The notes: generated from the letters alone by a model not told the origin. Counted from the stretch's first letter, positions 1 to 5,977 are shown. The stretch is DNA of 5,977 nucleotides from Verrucomicrobiota bacterium (GCA_020853375.1 JADYZA010000193.1:1-5977), one strand, 5' to 3'. Numbers and translations: made by a program.

Positions 1-2
1 AG

Positions 3-650
3 GGCAAACGTGACAGCACATTGCTGGGTGTGGCGGTTCCCGAACAAACGGTTCAGCACTATCTCGATATTTTTGCCAACGGCTCTCCCGCACCGCACTC
101 GCTCGAGCCTTCCGGCTTGGCCGCCTTTTCCGCCTTTCTTTACAACTGCGGTTCTCAGACCGAAAACCAGACCGTCTGCCTGATTGAAACCGGCGCGCGC
201 CATACCTATACCGCTTTCCTGCACCGCAACCAGCTGCAGCTTGTCAACCGTTTCGATATCGGCGGGAACACGCTCCAGCGTCAGGTTCAACTTGCGCTTG
301 GTGTTGATGCTGATATGGCAGGAGCCATTCTTCTGGGCGGCTCGGTGGATGTTTCAGCTCCGGTTCGTCAGGTTCTTAACCCGTTCAGTAAGCAACTTTC
401 CATTTACCGTGAATTTGTCGAGCGGCAGAATAAAAGCGCGCTGTCAGCGGTCTATATTTCCGGCGGACTGTCGGAATGTATGCATTGGCAGGCCGCAATT
501 AAAGAGGTTCTTGGCTTCAGCCCTCAGACATGGAGCCCGTTTGAAAAGATCACGATGCCTCCCGATGTGTTTCCGGCAAAGTTCAAGGGGCAGGAGTCCC
601 GTTTCGCGGCGGCTGTTGGCGCGGCGCTCGCGGGAATGGAGGCCATATGA
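3..650 (+). CDS. pilM: PilM-like actin-fold ATPase of the type IV pilus alignment complex (5' partial)
   Basis: The reading frame is open back to the left edge, so this is the C-terminal 215 residues. PilM homologues are roughly 350-380 residues, so about 140-165 are missing. PilM is a cytoplasmic actin/FtsA-like protein that binds nucleotide and the cytoplasmic tail of PilN, forming a ring under the inner membrane. Visible family features, numbered from the first complete codon: a 'VAVPEQTVQHYLDIF' helix after a strand (about 10-24), 'LEPSGLAAFSAF' (34-45), a phosphate-2-type segment 'CLIETGARHT' (59-68), 'FDIGGNTLQRQVQLALGV' (84-101) and 'YISGGLS' (151-157) ahead of a C-terminal 'AAAVGAALAGME'. 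The usual Asp of the second phosphate motif is Glu here. The stop overlaps the next start as ATGA. The family call is firm. A type II secretion GspL-like role is less likely because the PilN-type domain is a separate gene. Confidence 0.87.
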   Translation, partial: GKRDSTLLGVAVPEQTVQHYLDIFANGSPAPHSLEPSGLAAFSAFLYNCGSQTENQTVCLIETGARHTYTAFLHRNQLQLVNRFDIGGNTLQRQVQLALGVDADMAGAILLGGSVDVSAPVRQVLNPFSKQLSIYREFVERQNKSALSAVYISGGLSECMHWQAAIKEVLGFSPQTWSPFEKITMPPDVFPAKFKGQESRFAAAVGAALAGMEAI

Positions 651-1240
651 GCCTGCAGGTCAATCTTCTTAAAAAAATAGAACGACGCTATCAGGGCATT
701 GTCAGCATGAAAGTGATCGTTCTTGGATCGGTATGCGTACTGGCCGGAACCACAATTCTTGTTTTTTCGCTAACCGGAATTTCCCGAATGACGCTGAAGG
801 CCAATTTGGACCGTGCGCGGCGAGAATGGACGATCCTCGAGCCCCAGGCTGCGGTAGTTCGTAAAGAACAGGCAGCCATCGCCGCCAATGCGAAGATGCG
901 AACCGATCTGGAAACTTGGGCCAAAGGTGATCATCCATCAATGTTTTCAATTTTGCGCTCGGTGCAACGTCAGGTGCCGCCGCAGATGGCGCTCGAAAAT
1001 CTTTTCGCCGGACAGGAGAACGATCTTGTCGCCGGAACGTCTCAGTACATTCTCCGCTTCAGCGGGCGTGCTCAGGGCGAACTGACGGCGGTTGAAGCCA
1101 AACGTCAGATCAATACGGATGCTGGACTACGCCGTTTCTGTGGCGAAATCAAACTGGTTTCATCGCAGCGCGCGGCGGGTGAAATCTGGATTTTTGCGAT
1201 GGAGGGACACCGCCCGGTGGCGGGAGGTGACAGGAAATGA
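647..1240 (+). CDS. pilN: PilN-like bitopic inner-membrane protein
   Basis: This is a 197-residue protein with PilN layout. It has a short cytoplasmic tail 'MSLQVNLLKKIERRYQ', one transmembrane helix at about 23-45, and a helical stretch at about 46-92 that may pair with PilO. A periplasmic alpha/beta domain follows (about 97-187), consistent with the ferredoxin-like fold of PilN. In known systems the N-terminal 'NLLP' motif of PilN docks into PilM; here 'VNLL' is kept but the following Pro is Lys. The start is fixed by the ATGA overlap with pilM and by GGAGG at 638-642, four bases upstream. The end overlaps the pilO-like start, again as ATGA. The residue-level match to PilN is weak, so the name depends largely on position and topology. 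GspL's C-terminal half has the same architecture. Confidence 0.75.
   Translation: MSLQVNLLKKIERRYQGIVSMKVIVLGSVCVLAGTTILVFSLTGISRMTLKANLDRARREWTILEPQAAVVRKEQAAIAANAKMRTDLETWAKGDHPSMFSILRSVQRQVPPQMALENLFAGQENDLVAGTSQYILRFSGRAQGELTAVEAKRQINTDAGLRRFCGEIKLVSSQRAAGEIWIFAMEGHRPVAGGDRK
1223..1230 (+). promoter_or_regulatory. Strong Shine-Dalgarno for the pilO-like gene
   Basis: GGAGGTGA lies six bases before the ATG at 1237, inside the end of the pilN-like gene. It is a full-length match to the anti-Shine-Dalgarno sequence and is the best ribosome binding site in the window. It confirms the overlapping ATGA start of the pilO-like gene and suggests fresh initiation in addition to coupling. Confidence 0.75.
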
Positions 1241-1833
1241 ACTGGTTCTCCCTCACTAAAAAACAGCAGCAGATGGTGATCGTAACGGTGATCCTGGCGG
1301 TGGCGCAGATTCTTTTGATGGTCCACTTTCTAGGCTGGCTGACACCGGCGGCGGCGCGTGGCGGTTCCGTCAAAAAAGAACTGCTTGATCTTCAGAGCAA
1401 GATCGAGGATGCGCGTGATGTTTTGCGGCGCAAGGAGCCGATTGAGCGCAGCCTCATTGCCAGCATTGAAGAACTGGAAAATCTGACTTCACATACTCCG
1501 ACTCTGTCGGATCGCTACGCATGGTCCTATGAGTATGTTTCACGTTGCGCCCGGCAGTCACAGGTCGAGCTCGACAGTCTTGAAGAAGTCGTGTTTCCGG
1601 CCGATGCTCAGGCGGATAAAAAGAAACCGATTGAGCAGCCCTACGAAATCAAAGTGTCCACGCGATGCGGCTATAACAATCTGGTGCAGTTTCTCTGGCG
1701 GCTGGAAAAAGACAATCCACTGTTGCGCATTAAGGAAGTGGCGGTTGCCTCTGTCGGTGACCAGCCTGCGGTTCAGCAGGTTCAAATTGTCATGCAGTGG
1801 CCGGTCTCAGTGAAAATTGAAAGGGGGCAATAA
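1237..1833 (+). CDS. pilO: PilO-like bitopic inner-membrane protein
   Basis: This is a 198-residue protein with the usual length and order for PilO. It has a short charged cytoplasmic tail (1-12), one transmembrane helix (about 13-35), and a predicted periplasmic coiled coil (about 44-85, rich in Leu/Lys/Glu). The C-terminal ferredoxin-like domain (about 92-196) carries the family-typical pattern 'YEIKVSTRCGYNNLVQFLWR' followed by 'LLRIKEVAV' and the strand 'QVQIVMQWPV'. PilO forms a heterodimer with PilN in the periplasm and contacts PilP, aligning the inner-membrane motor with the outer-membrane secretin. The start is supported by the perfect ribosome site just upstream and by the ATGA overlap with the gene before. 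There are two cysteines, at 104 and 144, both in the periplasmic domain. GspM would be the type II secretion counterpart. Confidence 0.83.
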   Translation: MNWFSLTKKQQQMVIVTVILAVAQILLMVHFLGWLTPAAARGGSVKKELLDLQSKIEDARDVLRRKEPIERSLIASIEELENLTSHTPTLSDRYAWSYEYVSRCARQSQVELDSLEEVVFPADAQADKKKPIEQPYEIKVSTRCGYNNLVQFLWRLEKDNPLLRIKEVAVASVGDQPAVQQVQIVMQWPVSVKIERGQ

Positions 1834-2291
1834 TGAACAGGCTCCTTTGTATCCATTTCCCCGCTTTCCTTTTTTATCTTCTTCTGTCTTCTTCATCCTT
1901 CGCTCAAGATTCTCTTCCCTTAGTAAAGGATACTCCGACTGTCGATGTTGCGGCGGTTACACCTAAACAAGAACCCGCGGCCGAATTGAATCAGGAACCA
2001 CTGAGAGATCCATTTTGGCCGATCGGATTTTTTCCGAAAGACTGGCAGGATAAACCGCTGACGATGGGGGTTCCAGACATGGGGTCGTCGGGCTGGAAAT
2101 CCGCGCGGGCCAAAGTCCGGCTCACCGGAACCAGCCGTCTTGGTGACAAAACAGTCGCTATTATCAACGGCGAGCTGAAAAGTATAGGCGACCAGATCGA
2201 AGTCCTGCATGAAGGAAAAACGTATCAGTGGGAGATTGTTGAAATCACGGCGGACGGACAGGTTGAATTGAAAAAATTGGGAATCAGGTAA
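1833..2291 (+). CDS. pilP: PilP-like periplasmic linker protein
   Basis: This is a 152-residue exported protein. A signal peptide spans about 1-24 (hydrophobic 'PAFLFYLLLSS', likely cut after 'SSFA'). A disordered acidic/Pro stretch follows (25-57), then the 'RDPFWP' motif (58-63) and a small beta-rich domain (about 93-150) with the pattern 'VRLTGTSRLGDKTVAIINGE', then 'IGDQIEV', 'YQWEIVEI' and 'QVELKKL'. That pattern matches the homology-region fold shared by PilP and GspC, which binds the N0 domain of the secretin. PilP is normally a lipoprotein. The only cysteine here (C6) precedes the hydrophobic core and is not in a lipobox, so this version should be soluble unless otherwise tethered. 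The start overlaps the pilO-like stop as TAATG, with AAGGGGG at 1821-1827. The call rests on fold pattern, RDPF motif and gene order. Confidence 0.72.
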   Translation: MNRLLCIHFPAFLFYLLLSSSSFAQDSLPLVKDTPTVDVAAVTPKQEPAAELNQEPLRDPFWPIGFFPKDWQDKPLTMGVPDMGSSGWKSARAKVRLTGTSRLGDKTVAIINGELKSIGDQIEVLHEGKTYQWEIVEITADGQVELKKLGIR

Positions 2292-2307
2292 GAAGAGGAG
2301 CTGAGGG

Positions 2308-4158
2308 ATGAAACTTAAAACAGCGGCATTTTTGGCGGTACTATCCGTGGCTTTGATTATTCTAGGGCAGGACACGGCTGACATATTTCATGAGATCAAA
2401 GCCGAGAAAGAATCGGGTGCGTCAGCTCCGGCTCAGACCGTCGCTCCGGCAGCAGTTCCGGAGTCCGTTCAGCCGAAGAATTCTGAACCCGCTCCGGCTG
2501 TGGTGGAAAAGCCCGCAACGCCGGTGGCTCCAACCGTCCCCGCAGTAAAAGAAGAAACTGAAACCGTCGCCCTCGCGCCCGAAGCATCGAAAGGTGGAAC
2601 CATCAAAGGCGGCTTGATCTCGGTCAGTCTCAAGGAAGTTGAACTCAACAGCGTGATCCGCCTGTTCACGACTCTTTCGGATGCCAACATCATTATTCCC
2701 GATCTGGAAGGCGGTGCCGGCCTGATCAAGGTTGATGTGAACATGAAGGATGTGGAGTGGAAGCCCGCCTTGCAGGCCATTCTGGAAACACAGTCGCTGG
2801 AACTGTATGAAAAAGTTCCCGGCACGGCGGTTTACAGTGTTCGGAAGAAACCGGCCAATGCGCCGGTTGCCATGAGTGTGAAAATTTTCAAACTGAATTA
2901 CGCCTCTGTTTCCAATGTTTATGAAATGATCAGCGGAATGGTTCCAAAGACGGACTTAGTTGCGGGAAAAATTTCGGTATTTCCAAGCCGTAACACCATC
3001 GTTGTGCAGAGTACGCCGGAAAATCTTTTGGACGTCGAGAAGATGATTACAGCGGTTGATCTTCCCCGTCAGCAGGTCTTTATCGAGGCTAAGTTCATGG
3101 AGCTTACCGATGGCGCATCCAAACAGTTGGGTATCGACTGGGCAATGCTGGGCGGAGACAACGGCGGCTACGGAATCGGCGGAAGCAAGATCGGTGGAGC
3201 CTACAGCAGAAACAACACATTTACTGAGAACCGCTACACTGATATTTCAGGCAGACCTTATGAGAATATTGCGGATATCGATAAACTCGCAGATCGTCCG
3301 GCGCGTCCTGGAAGTTTTGGCGCAGATGCTACTCGGATATCCGGTCTTACACCAACAACCCTCGATGTCAACACCGCGACCAAAACGCTGGGTGCTACTT
3401 TGAGTGCGGATGACTTCAAACTTGTTTTGGCGGCTCTGAAATCAATCAATGGCACGAAAATTGTTTCGAATCCAAAAATTATCGTGGCGAATGAAGAGAA
3501 AGCTCAGATTTATGTCGGCGACAAGGAGCCGAACATCAAACAATCCACCACTCAGGCTCAACAGGCGGATGCGGTGACAACCTATAATCTCGATCCTGAC
3601 AAACCTTTCTTCGAAACTGGGATCAAGCTGGACGTAACGCCTGTCATCAACACCTCCAGCAATATCACCGTGACGATCACTCCTTCGCTGTCTCGCAAGA
3701 CGGGTGAGAAAACGGTTGGTAATGGCGGCACAATAAACACGTTCCCGGAGACCTCTGAGAAAACCATCAAAACCGTTTTCGCTCTGGAAAGCGGACAGAC
3801 GGCGGCCATCGGTGGTTTGACAGAACTAGATTCAAGCGATGTGGAACGCAAAATTCCTGTGCTTGGAAGTATTCCGCTTATCGGGCGTCTTTTCAGCTAC
3901 GCCAATAAGAAAAACGAACAAAGGGAAACCGTGATTTTTGTGACAGTCGGACTGGCCAATCCGGGGAACATCAATATGGAAACGGGTCTGCCTCAGGATT
4001 CCAGACTGGCTATGCAGCAACAGGCGGCCATGAAGAACGAGCGCTTAATCACGCTTGAAAAACAGAAGTTACTGGAAACGCAAGAATCCGAACGGTCTCA
4101 GCAGGCAATTCAGCAGTTGCGGGATGCCGAACAAAAGCGGCTTAAGAAGCAGAAATAA
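2308..4158 (+). CDS. pilQ: PilQ-like outer-membrane secretin
   Basis: This 616-residue secretin forms the multimeric outer-membrane channel for the pilus or pseudopilus. Layout: signal peptide (about 1-21, no lipobox Cys); Pro/Ala/Val-rich flexible segment (about 36-95); N0/STN domain (about 103-181); one N1-type secretin_N domain (about 190-252, with 'KLNYASVSNVYEMI' and 'RNTIVVQSTPENL'); secretin core (about 254-550). The core holds 'IEAKFMELTDGASKQLGIDW', a Gly-rich insert (282-345), 'IVSNPKIIVANEEKAQI', and the signature 'KIPVLGSIPLIGRLFS' (515-530), followed by 'ETVIFVTVGL'. A highly charged helix (about 562-616) ends the protein. No AMIN peptidoglycan-binding domain is visible, so it is shorter than typical proteobacterial PilQ. 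The ATG is preceded by AGAGGAG at 2294-2300 with a 7-base spacer, 16 bases after the pilP-like stop. Secretin identity is certain. PilQ rather than GspD follows from the pilM-N-O-P context. Confidence 0.93.
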   Translation: MKLKTAAFLAVLSVALIILGQDTADIFHEIKAEKESGASAPAQTVAPAAVPESVQPKNSEPAPAVVEKPATPVAPTVPAVKEETETVALAPEASKGGTIKGGLISVSLKEVELNSVIRLFTTLSDANIIIPDLEGGAGLIKVDVNMKDVEWKPALQAILETQSLELYEKVPGTAVYSVRKKPANAPVAMSVKIFKLNYASVSNVYEMISGMVPKTDLVAGKISVFPSRNTIVVQSTPENLLDVEKMITAVDLPRQQVFIEAKFMELTDGASKQLGIDWAMLGGDNGGYGIGGSKIGGAYSRNNTFTENRYTDISGRPYENIADIDKLADRPARPGSFGADATRISGLTPTTLDVNTATKTLGATLSADDFKLVLAALKSINGTKIVSNPKIIVANEEKAQIYVGDKEPNIKQSTTQAQQADAVTTYNLDPDKPFFETGIKLDVTPVINTSSNITVTITPSLSRKTGEKTVGNGGTINTFPETSEKTIKTVFALESGQTAAIGGLTELDSSDVERKIPVLGSIPLIGRLFSYANKKNEQRETVIFVTVGLANPGNINMETGLPQDSRLAMQQQAAMKNERLITLEKQKLLETQESERSQQAIQQLRDAEQKRLKKQK

Positions 4159-4162
4159 CAGG

Positions 4163-4186
4163 GTCGAAAGCCATATGGCGTTCGAC
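4163..4186 (+). repeat. Near-perfect 24-bp inverted repeat between secretin and protease genes
   Basis: The arms GTCGAA and TTCGAC flank a perfect inner palindrome GCCATATGGC, with a single mismatched A/G pair between them. Eleven of twelve position pairs are complementary about the centre at 4174/4175. As RNA it could form a 6-bp stem, an A-G mismatch, three further pairs and an ATAT loop. It starts five bases after the secretin stop. No T-run follows (TGGGTTCTC instead), so it is not a standard intrinsic terminator. It may be an operator, an RNA processing or stability hairpin, or an attenuating structure ahead of the protease. Confidence 0.55.
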
Positions 4187-4205
4187 TGGGTTCTCAACCA
4201 TGACC

Positions 4206-4210
4206 GGTGA
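4206..4210 (+). promoter_or_regulatory. Weak, close Shine-Dalgarno of the subtilase gene
   Basis: GGTGA lies only three bases before the ATG at 4214, which is short spacing for a ribosome site. No better purine run exists in the 55-base gap. The start is still favoured because it opens a lysine-plus-hydrophobic N-terminus (MKKLLFF) typical of an export signal. Compared with the strong sites upstream, this suggests weaker initiation of the protease. Confidence 0.4.
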
Positions 4211-4213
4211 ACT

Positions 4214-5977
4214 ATGAAAAAATTACTGTTTTTTATTATTATCTCCGGCGCGCTTCTGACGGCCGGAATCTTTGGATGGCGCTTTCTGCAACGTGCCGGT
4301 TCCGGCCCTATTAAGAAGACGGTAGAAACTTCTGTTCCGCAAGCCGTACCGGCTTCTGTTCTTCCTGAGGCGGTTCAAACCGCTCCAGCGGAGGTTGTTT
4401 CTAAACCTGTCACAGCGCCGCGCGTGGCGGTTTCAAAAACAGCAAGCCGTTTACCTGAAACCGTTCAGATCGCCGTTGCGCCTTCCGCCCGCTTCCAACC
4501 TTTGGATGAGTCGACGATTTTGGAACAGCGAATTACGCCCATTTCCAAGGATCGGAAAAAGCGCGAGTTGCTGGTGAAGACGACGGGGAAATATCCTTTT
4601 CATCGTATTGAAGAAACGCTGGTCAGGAATGAAGGTTCTGACACCTACACAATCGCTGGGCGTATTGAAATGGTCGCCAGTCATGTTCTGGTCAAGCTTC
4701 AGGATGGAAAGACGGAATCGGATCTCAAATCGATGCTGGCCGAGTACGGTGTTTCCGTTTTACGGGCTCTTTCTTTGCCCGGTCACTACATCGTCGCCCT
4801 TAAAGCACCGACGCTGGATGCTGCGCCGGAAGCCGTTTCGGTTTTAGGGGCAGAGCGAGAGTTGTTTGCCTATGTCGAACCGGATTACCTTTCACGCATC
4901 AATACCGTTCCAAATGATGCTCGATGGCTTAGCGGTGACCTGTGGGGTCTGGTCAAAATCAACGCGACCAGTGCGTGGGATATGACTACCGGCAGCACCA
5001 ACGTGATCGTGGCGGTGATTGACACCGGGATCAGCCTGACGCATCCCGACCTGAGTTCCAATATCTGGAAAAATGTTGCGGAGTTGAATGGAACGGCTGG
5101 CGTGGACGATGATGGCAACGGGTTTGTTGATGACACAACCGGCTGGGACTTCGTCAATAACGACAAAAACCCAGATGATGACAATAGTCATGGAACCCAT
5201 TGCGCCGGAACGATCGGTGCGGTTGGAAATAACAGCGTGGGTGTGGTTGGTGTTTGCTGGAAGGTTCGCCTGATGGCGCTCAAAGCCGGGGATTCCGATG
5301 GACTGCTTGCAATCTCAGACACCGCAGAGGCTGTTCGGTATGCGGCGGACAACGGTGCAAAAATTATTTCAGCATCCTACGGCGGTTCTGGATCAAGCGA
5401 CACCGCCCGCGATGCAATCAGCTATGCCAACGGGAAGGGCGTTTTATTTATCGCGGCGGCTGGGAACAACGGGCTGGACAATGATTCCACACCGCATTAT
5501 CCATCCAGCTATGATCTTCCCAACGTGGTGTCGGTGGCCGCCAGCGACCAGAGCGATCTGCTGGCCTCTTTTTCAAACTACGGTAAAACCTCGGTCGATT
5601 TAGCCGCTCCGGGCGTGAGCATCTACAGCACGGTTCCGGGCGATAGCTATGAAGCAATGCAGGGGACATCGATGGCCACGCCTCATGTGGCCGGTGCCGC
5701 CGCGCTTTTGCTTAGCGCCAAGCCGGGCTTGACTCATCTCCAGTTGAAGCAGGCTCTGCTGAATACGGTTGATCCTGTTTCTTCTTTGGCCGCCAAGACC
5801 GTTTCCGGCGGGCGACTGAATGTTAAAAAGATGATTGCTCTTCAGGATACCGATGGCGATGGCATGCCGGATGGTTGGGAAGTCATAGACTCATTCGGTC
5901 GCCTGCGCCCGGTCGCGCTGGATCCCAGCGACGCCTCCGATGCCGATGACGACAACGACGGCGACGGCCTGTCGAAC
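4214..5977 (+). CDS. Subtilisin-family (S8) serine protease with N-terminal anchor and calcium-binding repeats (3' partial)
   Basis: The frame is open for 588 codons to the right edge, so the C-terminus is missing. Order: N-terminal hydrophobic segment (4-20); Pro/Ala/Val-rich linker (about 32-92); conserved-looking charged segment (about 110-150); inhibitor I9-like propeptide (about 153-225, 'SHVLVKLQDGKTESDLKSML' to 'FAYVEPDY'); catalytic domain (about 234-540). Catalytic residues are D270 in 'VAVIDTGI', H326 in 'HGTHCAG' and S486 in 'GTSMATPHVAG', with oxyanion-hole N418 in 'AAAGNNG', so it should be active. An Asp-rich loop 'VDDDGNGFVDD' (297-307) resembles a calcium site inserted before the His motif. 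From 545 thrombospondin type 3-like motifs begin. It should act outside the cytoplasm after propeptide removal. The hydrophobic segment lacks an obvious AxA cleavage site and is followed by W22/R23 and R27, so it may be a membrane anchor. It sits 55 bases after the secretin gene; co-transcription is possible but unproven. Confidence 0.92.
   Translation, partial: MKKLLFFIIISGALLTAGIFGWRFLQRAGSGPIKKTVETSVPQAVPASVLPEAVQTAPAEVVSKPVTAPRVAVSKTASRLPETVQIAVAPSARFQPLDESTILEQRITPISKDRKKRELLVKTTGKYPFHRIEETLVRNEGSDTYTIAGRIEMVASHVLVKLQDGKTESDLKSMLAEYGVSVLRALSLPGHYIVALKAPTLDAAPEAVSVLGAERELFAYVEPDYLSRINTVPNDARWLSGDLWGLVKINATSAWDMTTGSTNVIVAVIDTGISLTHPDLSSNIWKNVAELNGTAGVDDDGNGFVDDTTGWDFVNNDKNPDDDNSHGTHCAGTIGAVGNNSVGVVGVCWKVRLMALKAGDSDGLLAISDTAEAVRYAADNGAKIISASYGGSGSSDTARDAISYANGKGVLFIAAAGNNGLDNDSTPHYPSSYDLPNVVSVAASDQSDLLASFSNYGKTSVDLAAPGVSIYSTVPGDSYEAMQGTSMATPHVAGAAALLLSAKPGLTHLQLKQALLNTVDPVSSLAAKTVSGGRLNVKKMIALQDTDGDGMPDGWEVIDSFGRLRPVALDPSDASDADDDNDGDGLSN
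5846..5977 (+). other. Thrombospondin type 3-like calcium-binding repeats within the subtilase (partial)
   Basis: Residues 545-588 of the protease carry 'DTDGDGMPDGWE' and then 'DADDDNDGDGLSN', spaced by about 20 residues. This is the Asp/Gly pattern of calcium-binding thrombospondin type 3 motifs. Such repeats commonly follow catalytic domains in secreted bacterial enzymes and form a calcium-stiffened spacer ahead of further repeats, adhesion modules or sorting signals. The window stops inside the second motif, so the repeat number and the final domain cannot be seen. Confidence 0.75.

Noticed and set aside
184..672. 162-codon + strand frame overlapping pilM
   Set aside because: Its translation is Arg/Ser-rich with no domain, while the alternative frame encodes clear PilM motifs.
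3..2291. Type II secretion GspL/GspM/GspC naming for the upstream genes
   Set aside because: GspL combines PilM-like and PilN-like parts in one protein. Here they are separate genes in pilM-N-O-P-Q order, which favours the type IV pilus names, although the exact machine is not proven.
1920..2384. 154-codon minus-strand open frame across the pilP-like gene and the start of the secretin gene
   Set aside because: It opposes two well-supported + strand genes, its translation has no recognisable family pattern, and it looks like an antisense shadow.
4163..4200. Rho-independent terminator after the secretin gene
   Set aside because: The hairpin is present but is followed by TGGGTTCTCAACC rather than a T-run, so termination is not supported.
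4200..4217. Five-codon mini-frame (MTGEL) whose stop overlaps the subtilase start
   Set aside because: It could act as a coupling leader, but it has no ribosome site of its own and such short frames arise readily by chance.
4885..5200. Pair of minus-strand frames of about 100 codons inside the subtilase
   Set aside because: They lie opposite the catalytic domain with intact Asp and His motifs and show no protein family pattern.

Overview
This window holds the distal part of a type IV pilus (or closely related type II secretion-like) alignment-subcomplex operon, followed by the start of a secreted or membrane-tethered subtilisin-family protease. All genes are on the + strand. The order is pilM (5' end cut off by the window), pilN-like, pilO-like, pilP-like, pilQ-like secretin, then an S8 peptidase that runs off the right edge. 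The names come from gene order together with recognisable sequence features. The PilM-like, PilO-like and secretin calls are strong. The PilN-like and PilP-like calls rest partly on position and architecture.

Region 1-2291: four genes packed with no gaps. pilM/pilN and pilN/pilO overlap as ATGA, and pilO/pilP overlaps as TAATG, so translation is very probably coupled. PilM would be the cytoplasmic actin-like ring protein. PilN and PilO are bitopic inner-membrane proteins with periplasmic ferredoxin-like domains. The PilP-like protein is exported and would link them to the secretin. Region 2308-4158: a 616-residue secretin with a Pro/Ala-rich tether, an N0/STN domain, one N1-type domain, the secretin core and an unusual charged C-terminal helix. 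Region 4159-4213: a short gap holding a near-perfect 24-bp dyad. Region 4214-5977: 588 residues of a subtilase with an N-terminal hydrophobic anchor, a Pro/Ala linker, an I9-like propeptide, a complete D/H/S catalytic domain, and the beginning of calcium-binding thrombospondin type 3-like repeats.

The organism is a diderm bacterium, because it encodes an outer-membrane secretin. Base composition is moderate, about 50% GC by eye. The compact divergent pilM-N-O-P-Q set and a subtilase with a 'DxDGDGxxDxWE' tail are reminiscent of the PVC group (Verrucomicrobiota, Kiritimatiellota, Lentisphaerota). That assignment is inference from general familiarity, not a search result.

No tRNA, rRNA, CRISPR, insertion sequence or convincing minus-strand gene was seen. 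The machinery is a divergent version of a known system. The least explained items are the protease next to the secretin, its apparent uncleaved anchor and linker, the dyad between them, and the coiled-coil tail of the secretin.
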